The position numbers and the translations under genes were made by a program. From Siphonodentalium dalli (Eukaryota; Mollusca; Scaphopoda; Gadilida; Siphonodentaliidae), in the NCBI GenBank assembly GCA_032622095.1, contig CP136061.1, positions 124,012,754 to 124,076,753 on the forward strand: a stretch of 64,000 bases of DNA, written 5' to 3'. Positions within the stretch are counted from its first letter, which is position 1. Each line of letters opens with the position of its first letter. Shown piece by piece: positions 53,812 through 64,000 of this stretch. The notes below the pieces were generated by a model that made no database searches, was not told where the DNA came from, and was given only the letters and a program-made list of their open reading frames with translations.

Positions 53812-56600
53812 TCATCGTTGAAGGTTCAAAATGTCTCGATACCTCCGCTCGAACAAATATGTTTTCAGTGTTGATTTGAATTCTCCGAATGATGGCGATT
53901 CTCTGATGGGTTGTGGTAAGGAATTCCAGGTGAACGGACATGAAACACAAAATGCGCGATCTCCAACAGTTCTCAGGTTGGCGCCTTTTGGTGTTAGTAG
54001 GCCTGCATCCTTCGATCGAACATTTCTTGTTGGCACATAAGGAGAAATGAGCTCTTTCATGTAAGTAGGGGCGGTTTCTGAATTTTGTAAACGTTTATAT
54101 CCGAATGTTGCAATTTTTGAAAGAAATTCTATCCTGAATAGGCAGCCAATGTAGTTGTGATCTCATGGTGGTTGGACTATTGCCTTTCTTCAACCTAAAC
54201 ACGATTCTTGCAGCACAGTCTTGCAGACGCTGTATTCGCCGAAGCTGGTAGTCTGGGGCTCGGAACAACAGTGCATTGCAATAGTCCATTCTTGTCAGAA
54301 CAAAAGATACTGTCAGTCTTTTCGCTGCTTCGGTGGTGAGGTATTGTCTAATTCGTCCTAGTCGGCGGAGTTCAATAAATATGGACTGACAGAGAGAGTC
54401 TATTTGTTTCGTCATGGAGAGAGTCTGGTCAAGATGGACGCCCAGATTTTTCACATTATTCGAGAAGACGATGGAACTATCACCCAGTTCTAGCTTGGTG
54501 GTACGCACGTTGTTTACTATTGATGGTTTTGCTATCCAGATGATTTCAGTCTTGTCGTCATTTAGCTTGAGGCGGTTCGAAGTCATCCAGTCTTTGACTA
54601 TTAGAATACAATTTCTGATTCTGCTAACCAGACTGCTTTCATCGTTCGGATCACCAGAGAGGTATAATTGAGTGTCATCTGCATACATGTGAACATTAAT
54701 TCCTTGGGAGCGAATAAGAGAACCGATGGGCCTAGTATAAAGTAGATATAGAATAGGTCCAAGAACAGATACCTGTGGAACACCATAATCAATTGGGTAG
54801 GGTTCCGAACTTTCACTACCGATGAGTCGTTTCAGGAGAATCCTGTGGTCCAAAGTGTCGAAAGCTGCACTCAGATCTAATAAACAAAGAATAGTCACTA
54901 GACCCTTATCGCTGGCTGTCAGTAGATCTGATGTAATTTGAATCAGAGCTGTCTCGGTGCTGTGTCCAACACGATAAGCGGACTGACACGGCTCCCACAT
55001 GTTATTGTTGTCAATGTGCTTTTTCAGTTGGAATAGAACAGCCTTCTCCAAAATCTTTGACATGAATTGCAGGTTTGAAACTGGGCGGAAGTTCTTGAGT
55101 ACGTAGGATCCAAAGACTTCTTTTTTATCAATGGAATGACTAACGCTTCTTTAAAACTTGGTGGCACTTGTCCTTCCTTAAGAGATGAATTTATCAGTTT
55201 TGTCAGTGGTTCGATCATGACATCAATGTGTTTGATAATAAGACTAGTTGGGAGTGGATCTAACTGGCATGACTTGGGTGGTGATGAAAGAATTATTCTT
55301 CTCAGTTGATCGCTGGTGACAGGTTGAAATTCACAGAAAGTTTCTCCCATGAAGGTGTCGTAATCTGATTCAAGGTTGGATGAATCTAATTCAGAGTGTA
55401 TATCTTTGATTTTCTTGGAGAAGAACTCACCGAATGCATCTGGTAGGTTGTGCTGCTTTATATTTGTCGGAAGTAAAGCTTCCGATTTCTTGCCGCTCAG
55501 TTCGTTTGTGATGGCATACAACATCTTTGAAGATTTGCATTTTGATATTTTCTCCTGATAGTGTGATTTTCTTGCTTTAGATGTCATGTTGTCAACAGTT
55601 TTGCTCTTGCTGGTGAAGATTTCTCGATGTACTACCAGGCGGGACTTGCGCCACATTCGTTCAGCCTGGCGACGTTCTGCTTTGGCCTCCCGAATTTCGT
55701 CCGTAAACCAAGGAATAGAAGGTCGGTTCGGAATTTTACGCGACTTAAAAGGAGCGTGAGCATCGAGGACAGTCGTTAGGTTCATGTACCAGTCGATGGG
55801 AGTTCTCCTTGGACTAGCATAGTAACTTGAAATGATCTCACCGGCGAGTTTCAGCTGGTTGATGGCTTTCAAGTTCCTCGAGGTAACTGTCCTGATGGGG
55901 CATGTCATTTTTGAAACGTTAATCTTGAACGATATAACATGGTGATCAGAGAAAAGAAACTCGCTGACCTTTGGCTCCACGATTGATGGATCAGTGTCTC
56001 TGGTAATGACCCAGTCGAGAATGTGTTTGTCGCGGTGGGTTGGTGAAGAAATTACCTGTTCCATTCCCGAGTCTCCAAGTATATGTTTTATGGTTGCAAC
56101 ATTCTTGTCAGTGTTAGAGTCATAATGGAAATTGAAGTCTCCCAGTAGAACGAGCTGGCGATGGTAGGAAACATACCTGTCTAGAAGTTCAGTAAAGTCC
56201 GAAATGAATTGTGCATCCGTCAACTTGTTCTTTTTGTTTGGTGGTGGGCGATACACACAGAGGAAACATGCAGGACGGCCAGAAAGACTAATTGTGACAT
56301 CGAATAGTTCGAAAGATTTGAAATCCGTGACTGCGATTCCCGACGCACGGATATCATCACGGACAATGACGGCAATACCACCACCTTTTCCTGTACGGCG
56401 ATGTGAGTTGAGGAGCTTGTAGCCTGGCGGAGTTATCTCTTGAATGATGGGTTCATCTCCTGAGAGAGACAACCAGGTTTCAGTTATGATAACTAGATGT
56501 GGGCGGTTGTCTGTGACCAAGTTGAAGACTTTGCTGGTTTTGTTTCTCACAGAAACATGTATTACCGCTAACATTTGCACCATAACTTCGTTTTGGTCGA
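53812..56600 (-). pseudogene. CR1/L2-type LINE ORF2 (endonuclease-reverse transcriptase), frameshifted
   Basis: ORF2 nicks the target and copies element RNA. The frame from 56583 to 55024 carries an APE-type endonuclease: T-E-T-W-L (about residue 36), G-G-G-I-A-V, V-Y-R-P-P, L-L-G-D-F-N, D-W-V-I and S-D-H-H. It then enters RT at L-D-P-L-P-T-S-L-I. After a frameshift near 55097 the frame ending at 54095 gives F-R-P-V-S-N-L, A-F-D-T-L-D-H-R-I-L-L, G-V-P-Q-x-S-V-L-G-P (Val for the usual Gly) and catalytic Y-A-D-D. About 30 residues between I-L-L-K-R-L and the G-V-P-Q block are deleted. A second shift near 54115 leads to the tail ending at 53812 (G-D-R-A-F, W-N-S-L-P). It lacks ORF1 and is 5'-truncated near 56.6 kb. 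Not active. Confidence 0.9.
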
Positions 56601-56785
56601 TAAGAATCTAGCAATTCGCCCAAATATCATTCCTCACAATTAGTACATGTATATGCAGATTACCTTCTTGTGGGTATATACATTTGCATGATGCAACTAT
56701 ATCCGACGATAATTTCAAGCTTATTCCGAAATAAAACGGACAGTTTTCATCCCAAAAGCGAGCATTGACATTGACAGGAACAGAG

Positions 56786-56924
56786 CTATAATAGATCTAG
56801 GGTATGGAAAATATGGAACTCGCTATCCAATGACTTAAGAGATAAATCACCTCGTGATAACTTCAAAAGAAACCTCGTCCTCAACTTCCAAAAAATGTAC
56901 TGTCCGAACCCCATACGCGCGTGA
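56786..56924 (+). pseudogene. LINE ORF2 extreme C-terminus fragment
   Basis: One plus frame reads R-S-R-V-W-K-I-W-N-S-L-S-N-D-L-R ... D-N-F-K-R-N-L and stops at TGA. The W-N-S-L-(P) ... F-K-x2-L pattern is the usual end of several non-LTR ORF2 proteins. No RT core is nearby. It is opposite in strand to the large LINE. Confidence 0.5.
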
Positions 56925-57384
56925 CAATCCACGCTCGAATCATGATTCATAATACAAAATAAAGCATCTTCAGAATATTTCCGTCGATGCTTAGAATATA
57001 ATATTCCACGAGAGAAAGATGCGGAATTGACAAATAAAATGACGTTTATATACGCAATGTGGAATAATGGATAAAATACCCGCAGGCTTTATATGCCCTA
57101 TAAACAACGAACGCTCTTCATTTTTGACAGATCAAGAATAGCATTTACAAGAAAATCATTATCCACAAATAAGAGTGTGTTTACATTGTTGTAGATCTGT
57201 GTACAGAAATATGTGAAGTCTTGTGTCACGGATTGCTGTGATCACAACATGTTTATTGGTAGTGAACACGCGCTCATCAGCACTCTGGTAAAGGCCAATT
57301 CACTACGAGTTTTCGTCAGTTTAGGCCGGGGGAAAAAATTAATAAATCCACTATCAGCAGACCAAAGCTAATTGAGCTATGACG
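56925..57384. other. No recognised gene
   Basis: AT-rich. Contains one 'gaacgctcttc' motif (57108) of the R2/R3 type. Confidence 0.4.
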
Positions 57385-57893
57385 CAGACGGGCGTGCCTA
57401 TAAGGTCTCATTGGGACTTCCAATTGCAACTCCTCCCCTTGAACCAGACCAATCCCACGAGCTTGCATAATTTAATTTGCAATTCTCCCCTTGATTTTTG
57501 ATTTTCCCCAACGTTTCCCTCACAGGCTTGGGTGGTAGCGGTATTCGTATCCTGTTCTGAATGGATAAGTAGTCATTTAGTCACTTGCCAGCTGGAGGAA
57601 TCAACTGGGCGGACTATATAGGTCTGAGCAGATTTTGAGATTCTCATGTGGAATTTGCCAAAACCCTAACATCTTGTGGTTTAACTCGTGGGAGAGTTGC
57701 GATTCTAAGTTATTTTAAACTCGTGTCTCGATCCCTTTAGCGTTTGCTGCACCGGGGGCAGGACCATGCAGAACCATGATTGGTCCGGTGTGAGAATTTT
57801 AAAATATGAACATGAAAATCGCAAAAGCCTTGCATCTAGATTGGCCTCCAGCTTTCCGAGTGTTGGAAATTTCCAACTTGACACCCCCCTAAT
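57385..57893 (-). mobile_element. Truncated copy of the hAT-like family, inverted
   Basis: Begins CAGACGGGCGTGCC. Its reverse complement matches the 3' half of 58134-59250: 'ccttgaaccagaccaat', 'gcataatttaatttgcaatt', 'ctagattggcctccagcttt' and 'gttggaaatttccaactt'. The other end is missing. Confidence 0.55.
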
Positions 57894-58133
57894 TTCGATG
57901 AACTACACGATTATTGACCATTGATAATGAAACAAAAACGCGAAATTTCAGAAAGCGCTGAAGTCGTATCAAAAACTGTGTGCTACTCTGCGATTCCTTG
58001 CTTCTGGTTGCGAACCGAATTTCTTATTTCCGATTCAGAAATATGCAAAATCGTTTGCATGTCCATATATATACCAAGTACTTAATGTGATCAGCTTAGC
58101 GAACCATCTGATACGCACTAGCACTATCATAAC

Positions 58134-59250
58134 CAGAGACGTGGCGACAAGGGGGTTGGGGGTTGGGGGTGTCTCACCCCCCCCCCCCAACTTTGATCAA
58201 AATTTTCAACAGTTGGAAATTTCATACCTGACACACACAACATTAGTTGGAAATTTCACACCAACAATAGGTTGAAAATGTTCTTGTAGTTTGATTTTCA
58301 GACAATTTATTGGGGGGGGGGGGAATTTATTGTTTTTGGACCAATATTTTCATATTTTCCTTCTTTTGGTAAACATTTTGGACTGAAATGGCCATCAGTT
58401 AGAAATTTTCCAACGTTAGGGGGTGTCAGGTTGGACATTTCCAACACTTGGAAAGCTTGTGTCCTGGTCCCTCCCCCCATGGCCAGTCAAAAACTTCTAG
58501 TTAATTTAAGAAAACAATATTGTCCTACATTTGGTCAAAATTGTCACTTGAATTGTCATCAGTTGGAACCTAAGTCGGGGTGTCAGGTTTGACATTTCCA
58601 ACTCTATGAATGTTTGAGGCTAGTCTAGATGCTAGGATTTTCGCACACCGGGCCGACCCATGGTCGGACCGGTGTGTCCTGGTCACTCCTCGTGGCCAAT
58701 CAAAAAATGCTAATGAGTTTAAGAAAACGATATTTTACTACATTTGGTTAAAATTGTTGACTGAAATGGACATGAGTTGGAAAATTTCCAAACTAAGGGA
58801 GAGTATGAGGTTTGAAATTTCCAACACTAGGAAAGCTTGAGGTCAATCTAGATGCTAGGATTTTGCGATTTTGAATGTTCTCACACCGGACCCGGTGTGT
58901 CCTGATCTATTGCCCGTAGCCGTGTGCATTTGTCTAGGGTTAGACCACTAGATGTTAGGATTTGTGCAATTTTCAGGTTTAAAATATATGAATATTATCA
59001 TACCGGGTAGATAGAGCCATGGTTTATAAATAGGCTATTAGGCATGTGAACACTTAGGTGCAAGAAGGGAATGAAAGAATGCAAACCCATTGGTCTGATT
59101 GAATTCAATAGGTGTTTTGGTTTGATTCAAGGGGGGGGGGTGAAAATGGAATTATGCAAAACCTTGTCTCTGGTCTGGTCAAGGGGGGTGCAGTTGGAAT
59201 TATCAAGGTGGACACCCCCACCCAACGGAGACCCTCTAGCCACGTCCCTG
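58134..59250 (+). mobile_element. hAT-type non-autonomous transposon, 1117 bp, perfect 8-bp TSD
   Basis: ATCATAAC flanks both ends exactly (58126-58133 and 59251-59258). Ends CAGAGACGTGGC at 58134 and GCCACGTCCCTG at 59250 are inverted repeats. CAG...CTG termini with an 8-bp duplication are classic for hAT. The interior is built from ~210-bp direct repeats ('ttggaaatttccaacactag', 'gctagtctagatgctaggat', 'caccgg...ccggtgtgtcctg'), plus poly-C/G runs at 58179 and 58313. No transposase; the overlapping short frames at 59071-59366 are repeat-derived. Confidence 0.85.
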
Positions 59251-59259
59251 ATCATAACG

Positions 59260-60400
59260 CTCTATATTATATTCTGCTTCAGGGTGACGAAAGTATGGAC
59301 GCCCTTCTTTATAAGAGAGGGTCCTTGGATTTTACTAGGCTGACAAAAAAATCAAAAAAGTGTTAAAACTTCGTCTTTTGAAAGTCGATATTTTGCCACC
59401 AAAATCTCATACTAACGAGCTCATGGGTCCGATTTAGTTATGTCTGGTATTGAAGACGCACATATCGTAGTTTTGTGGTGTCGAATCGGACAGAGTATAT
59501 TTGATGTATTTTTCTACCTTATAGTGTGATCCCCAGAATTTGTCCTGGATTTTAAAAAAGCTAGCATAATGATTCAGGTTTCAGATCGCCATGGAGCTCA
59601 AATAACATTTTTGGTGAGCGTTAACGGTCTTATAAAATAAATGAACCACCAAACGATATATAAGGACTCAAAAAGTAAAGATTATATTAGCAATTGTGTA
59701 TCCACCACCGATGCTTAATTTAATACTGCCAACCTTCCTGCTCCCCGGGCCAAAACTATATACTGCTTTGCAGCAATACTTAAGAATCGTGTTTCATATA
59801 CATGCTACATATCAGCTCAAACTTTCCCATGGCTATGTTCTTTTCTCGCCGGCATATATCGACCTCATGCACGCTACGTAACAATGCATTTCATTGTTGC
59901 ACAACGAACCAGCCACGGGTGCCCGCCAAAAGCTCACGCGAAATCTCACAACAAGCCACCTTTCGAGATATAGATTAAACTTGGGCAACATTTTAATAAT
60001 ACAATTGTGAGAAAACAGATTGGAGAGATCAATTTGTTATAAAAGGTATTGTGTTCTACAAAGGGCACCCTGTTCCACCGCCTCTTTCTTACCACTTATC
60101 TGAATTTTAATTTAGCTTATGGTCTGATAATTATGCCCATTGAAAGAGAAGAGGCACTGTATATTTTTGCGATAACCACACACCGCAGTTGGCGTATTCA
60201 GCAATTGACAGCTCTTTATTTCAAATTTGATTCGTGTAATACATGCTTTTGATTCGGCGAAACTTCCAAACAGATTGTATTAAAATGATTTTGATTTCGA
60301 GTGGCTTTCGGCTATGCACCATACAGTTTACGTTGCACGGGGCCACTTGAACGATAATTACTGTATCTGGGATCCGTGAGTATATGTTAGGATCAGTAGG
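59260..60400. other. No recognised gene
   Basis: Short frames only. No repeats noted. Confidence 0.45.
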
Positions 60401-60407
60401 CCAAACT

Positions 60408-60668
60408 CATATAAAAGAACAGCGGACGGTCACATGTGAACAAATGAAATCTAATAGATGTTTGCCGGCCGTAGAAAGCATATGCTTTGTCCGTATTTAA
60501 CCCTCTCATGACTAGCTTCCTGAACTTTTGCGAAAACCCTGTGCCAATGCAATGGCACAGGGTTTTCACAAACGCATATGCATATGCGGACAAAGCATAT
60601 GCTTTCTACGGCAAACATTTATTAGATTGCATTTGTTCATATGCAACAGTCCGCTGTTCTTTTATATG
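60408..60668. repeat. ~260-bp palindrome enclosing a MITE terminus
   Basis: The left flank (60408-60496: 'gaacagcggac ... aatctaatagatgtttgcc ... agcatatgctttgtccgtat') is repeated in reverse complement at about 60572-60668. At the centre GAAAACCCTGTGCCA (60532-60546) pairs exactly with 60553-60567 across ATGCAA. Confidence 0.75.
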
Positions 60669-60850
60669 TATAGGGAGCCTCGCTTATGTGAAATAATACA
60701 TTGGCCTAACACTATTTACATTAACCTTGTAAGCCAGTCCATTCTCTTATATATGCGAGGCTCTCTTATGGGAGACTCGAATATATAAGAGAATGCACAG
60801 GTATACAAGATCTTTGATGCTGTACCAGTGCAGCTCCCGTCTTGAACCTC
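60498..60850 (+). mobile_element. AACCCTTCCATGAC-family MITE, copy B, rearranged by the palindrome
   Basis: Starts 'ttaaccctctcatgactagc', contains 'gcgaaaaccctgtgccaatgc' as in copy C, and after the palindromic arm resumes with 'tatagggagcctcgcttatg', 'ttggcctaaca', 'tatatgcgaggctctcttatgg' and 'agtgcagctcccgtcttgaa'. The right TTAA end is decayed. Confidence 0.65.
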
Positions 60851-61065
60851 ATGTAAGGTTATATATGTATACCGTTATTGTGGTTTATCGTCGTTTTATA
60901 CTCTATAGACCATATGCTAATGTTGGCAGTTAATTGGTGACTATGATAACAGAGAGGGTTAATCTCAGTTGCAGAAAAATTAATCGCATTTGTAACCGGT
61001 TTGTAGGGTTTACAACTATTTTATTGTGTTGATCAACATCGGCGTTTACCTGTAACTTAATGGGT

Positions 61066-61412
61066 ATTGTACACTAAATATGGCCATTTATTGGACCGTC
61101 TCCTTTTATACTCAACAGAAAATTTGCAACAAATGAATTAATTTCAGCCATGAATTAGTACAAAAACTACACTCATGTGCTCTATGAATAACGCAAACAT
61201 GGCAATTATGATAAAAAATTAATAAACGGCTGTCCAGAGTCATAAATTCATTTTCATTATAATTACCATGTTGTTTGCGTTATTCATAGAGCACATTAGT
61301 GTATTTTGCAGTAATCCATGGCTCAAATTCATTCATTTGTTGCATATATTATGCTGAGTACAAAAGGAGAGGGTCCTATAAATGGCCGGATTAGTGAACA
61401 GTACCTTGTACA
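61066..61412. mobile_element. Foldback element, ~155-bp arms
   Basis: The left arm (about 61066-61219) carries 'ggccatttattggaccgtct', 'tgcaacaaatgaattaattt' and 'tgtgctctatgaataacgca'. These are matched in reverse complement by the right arm (about 61252-61412), with a spacer of about 30 bp. Outer ends are 'gtacactaa' and 'ttagtgaac'. No coding capacity. Confidence 0.75.
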
Positions 61413-61429
61413 TGAGTCCAATCGAAATA

Positions 61430-61535
61430 ATTACCGTATAGCGCGATATGATGTATCCGTAATTTGGACGGCAAGCATTCCGGGAAATGAAAAGTTGGCG
61501 GGAACACGATAGACTCAGTATCAGTATGAATCTGA
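61430..61535 (+). repeat. Dispersed repeat R4, copy 2
   Basis: Matches 30290-30430 ('gaaatgaaaagttggcggga', 'gatagactcagtatcagtat'). It lies just outside the foldback element. Confidence 0.6.
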
Positions 61536-61539
61536 GTGT

Positions 61540-62340
61540 ATTTGCATTACATCTGAGTTTCCAATTTACACGTCGATCGTTAGTTGCTAGCGACATATAT
61601 ACTAAATGACATAATTTTACCTAAATGTGTAACCGAGTTCGGTGGTTATCCCTAATATGATCCATCGCAAAAAGATTATCGCCCGAGCGTGGTCTATATG
61701 CTTGGTCGTTTTCTTATATAAACTTATGCGCATATAAATAACGCCACATGTGCTGGTTAATTGCATAAAAGTCAGTTTGCTGGATCAAAGTCTTAACCTT
61801 TGTGTAAGAAAATTGTAAACCAATGCAAATCTCGGATAATCCCTCGAATATCTTGCTGTGTGTTCAAGTGCTTATTATGGAACCTTGAATACACGTATGT
61901 GATTTGGAAGGAATGTGCATACGAATATTCAACCCAGTTTAAGTAGCACCGAGAAGACCGATGTCTCTATCCTCACAATTTCAATTCCGGCAGCTGGACA
62001 TTCGACATATTTGACGCCATTGATTTACAATAGTGTTGTTGATTGCACGTCTGAGATACATATGCACACCGATATAATCAAAGGAATATAATATATCTCG
62101 AAATTATTTTTACTTAGGAATTCTAAATTAAATCGAAAAGCATTTGATTCCTTATAAAACCACACCATTTGAAACTAATTTGGCAATTCAGTACACTGAT
62201 TCTATCGGTTTGGTAGTTCGGTCAGAATCCTATTAGCGGAAATAATTGCTTTTCTTTTGTGACCAGGAAGGTTCTGGAAAGTGCAAAAAATGCTCTAGTT
62301 TACTAACAACAAATAACTAAACCATGCAATGCGTGTATTA
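61540..62340. other. No recognised gene
   Basis: AT-rich with short frames only. Confidence 0.45.
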
Positions 62341-62341
62341 G

Positions 62342-62725
62342 TTAAAGATACGGGCGGCGTTGGCGGTGGGTATGCTGTTAAAATATTCAGCTCCGTCAAA
62401 AACCGCCATAAACAGAACGAATAGTAAAATATGGACAGACTTTGTTCTTATACCAATCACAAATATGGCATAACTAGTATGTTATTGTCAAATGTTTTTC
62501 CTTTGTCATGTAAGCAAAAACAAAAAAACGTTAAAGAACATGGCTTTTGTTTAGATCCGGATATGGTAAACATAAAGAGCGTTATTTGTTACTGTTATCC
62601 TGATATAGAAATAATAAAGAGCGTTTATATCATTTGTGTGTGATTAACCAATAGAATTGCGCTGTGCTATGTAAACAGAAGCAAAACTTCTGTAACACGA
62701 GCAGGTTCTTGTTTTCGTACACCAT
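62342..62725 (-). repeat. Dispersed repeat family R2, copy 2
   Basis: The reverse complement matches 17259-17610 throughout: 'cgtgttacagaag', two 'aacgctctttat' motifs, 'ctatatcaggata', 'tgacaataacatacta', 'acaaagtctgtcca', 'ggcggtttttgacgg' and 'acccaccgccaac'. About 75-80% similar by eye. Confidence 0.7.
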
Positions 62726-64000
62726 CGTACGTCTTGACGACAATAAACTATTTACGCGCTGATTATGTTTGGCATATGAACAAAACTATATATATTTTAA
62801 TATTCCTTCTGTTGATGTCGATTTGAACAAATATGAATATTTCTGCAACGAACGCCGCCCGTGCCTTTGATGCTCTAGCCATCAATATTTCTATACCATA
62901 GCTTGATGCCATTGTTTCATGTCACCATCAGAGTATTTCATTTTTAACAACGTATATATACGTCACCTTAATGGTTGCGAATGTTGTTTATCCGCGGTGT
63001 CCCCGAATATTGCTGTGGTTATATATAGGTATATATACCGGAGGCACCATGTTTTAGAAGAACAGATGTGTTTGTAAAAAATGAAACAATAATCATATTG
63101 ATGAAAGCTATATAATATATGTGCTGTAAACATGAACTAAGTGAGATATAACATGAATCAGTTTCCTTGCCAATATAAAATATAATGTTCATAGCGAAAA
63201 TTTGACGAACCGAACAGCCGTCCACTCGGGTAGATGATGTTCATGAGTTGCAGTCAACGATATACGTGAAAATATTTTCCCCACGCTAATCTATCATCAT
63301 ACCAACAGACATAGCTATCTGAAAATGGATCATAGGCAGCGATGGGTGCATGGTAACCGCAATTTGTGGATAACCTTCCCTCGAACACGTTTCCGTATCA
63401 CCGTACCAAATGACATCAACATATGTCAAAAGTCAAAAAGTGCATATAGTATACATGTAGAACAGACGCGCGGAAGAACAGACGCACAGAAGAACAGATT
63501 GACGGGCGGGCGGATCGATCCCGAGCCTCCTCATTGGGTTCTGGGTCACAATAGAAATGTATCTATATAATATCAGCCAAAATTCAGCGACGAACTTCAA
63601 CTTCATGGCGACGAATCTACACATATCATAATCTTAACTATATACAGTACCGAACAGTGCGTGTAACAAAACTTCGGCTCAGTTCCAGAAGACTTGCGAT
63701 CAAGTGCCAATAACTGCCGTCAAAAATCATTTGACGTAGCAATCACAGATTATTATGATATCAGAAAGCTGCAGAGAAAATTCAAACAAATATTTATCAC
63801 CAACGGCCGCTTTATTTGGATAGACCTCATTAAGTCGAAAAGTAAGCTCTAAGCAATACTGTGTAAATCTTCCGAGCCATCAGAAGTGTGGACTATATGG
63901 TCAATCTGCGGCGGTGCCATCTGCAATGAAATGGAATATTGCTATACAATCATCGTCAGAACAAAACGTCCAAAAAGGCATACGCCCAACACTACTGGGA
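62726..64000. other. No recognised gene to window end
   Basis: Short frames without motifs. 'gaacagacgc' repeats around 63463-63500, next to a 'gacgggcgggcgg' stretch, look like low-complexity repeat. Confidence 0.4.

Noticed and set aside
54414-56422. Plus-strand frames across the large LINE
   Set aside because: Antisense shadows of ORF2.
1-64000. CRISPR arrays, bacterial operons, ribosome binding sites, rRNA genes
   Set aside because: None seen; the sequence is eukaryotic nuclear in character.

Overview
The window looks like gene-poor, AT-rich nuclear DNA of a marine invertebrate animal. My best guess is a mollusc or another lophotrochozoan. This rests on the animal-type CR1/L2 and Ingi/Nimb-like LINEs, a non-autonomous Helitron, hAT, Harbinger-like and TTAA-type elements, a repeat with the 'ataactc ... 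gacggacg ... tcgggga' layout familiar from bivalve and gastropod genomes, and decayed zinc-finger and Cys-loop receptor copies. Species assignment is inference only. No intact host gene is visible. The only long open frames belong to a broken LINE at 53.7-56.6 kb.

Layout. 0-4.5 kb: a truncated TTAA-flanked repeat, a duplicated and degenerate C2H2 zinc-finger pseudogene whose body is an 84-bp (28-codon) tandem array split by a CR1/L2 3' end, then two Cys-loop receptor fragments fused tail to tail. 5.5-10 kb: a 936-bp inverted-repeat element with an 11-bp target duplication, a LINE C-terminal relic, and a second TTAA element carrying a nested retroposon. 10-18.6 kb: dispersed repeats and a second zinc-finger relic on the minus strand. 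18.65-20.0 kb: two Helitrons joined exactly head to tail. 20-22.4 kb: small TTAA elements and a local duplication in which one copy carries an extra inverted-repeat element. 24.6-26.6 kb: an internally deleted LINE with 5' UTR, gag-like ORF1 and (AATC)n tail.

27-39 kb: minisatellites, a promoter-like doubled 88-bp unit, and a nest of three elements (37.5-38.5 kb). 39.6-45.1 kb: a 5.5-kb inverted repeat with arms of about 1.45 kb or more, built from ~165-bp units rich in AAGATGGCGGC. 47-51 kb: minisatellites. 52.1-53.7 kb: a Harbinger-like element abutting the LINE. 57.4-59.25 kb: two hAT-family copies, one with a perfect 8-bp target duplication. 60.4-62.7 kb: palindromic and foldback repeats.

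The window is best read as layered transposon insertions with decayed host-family gene fragments. The most informative observations are the tandem Helitron junction, the long inverted repeat, the nested insertions that give a relative order of events, and the Cys-loop receptor inverted junction.
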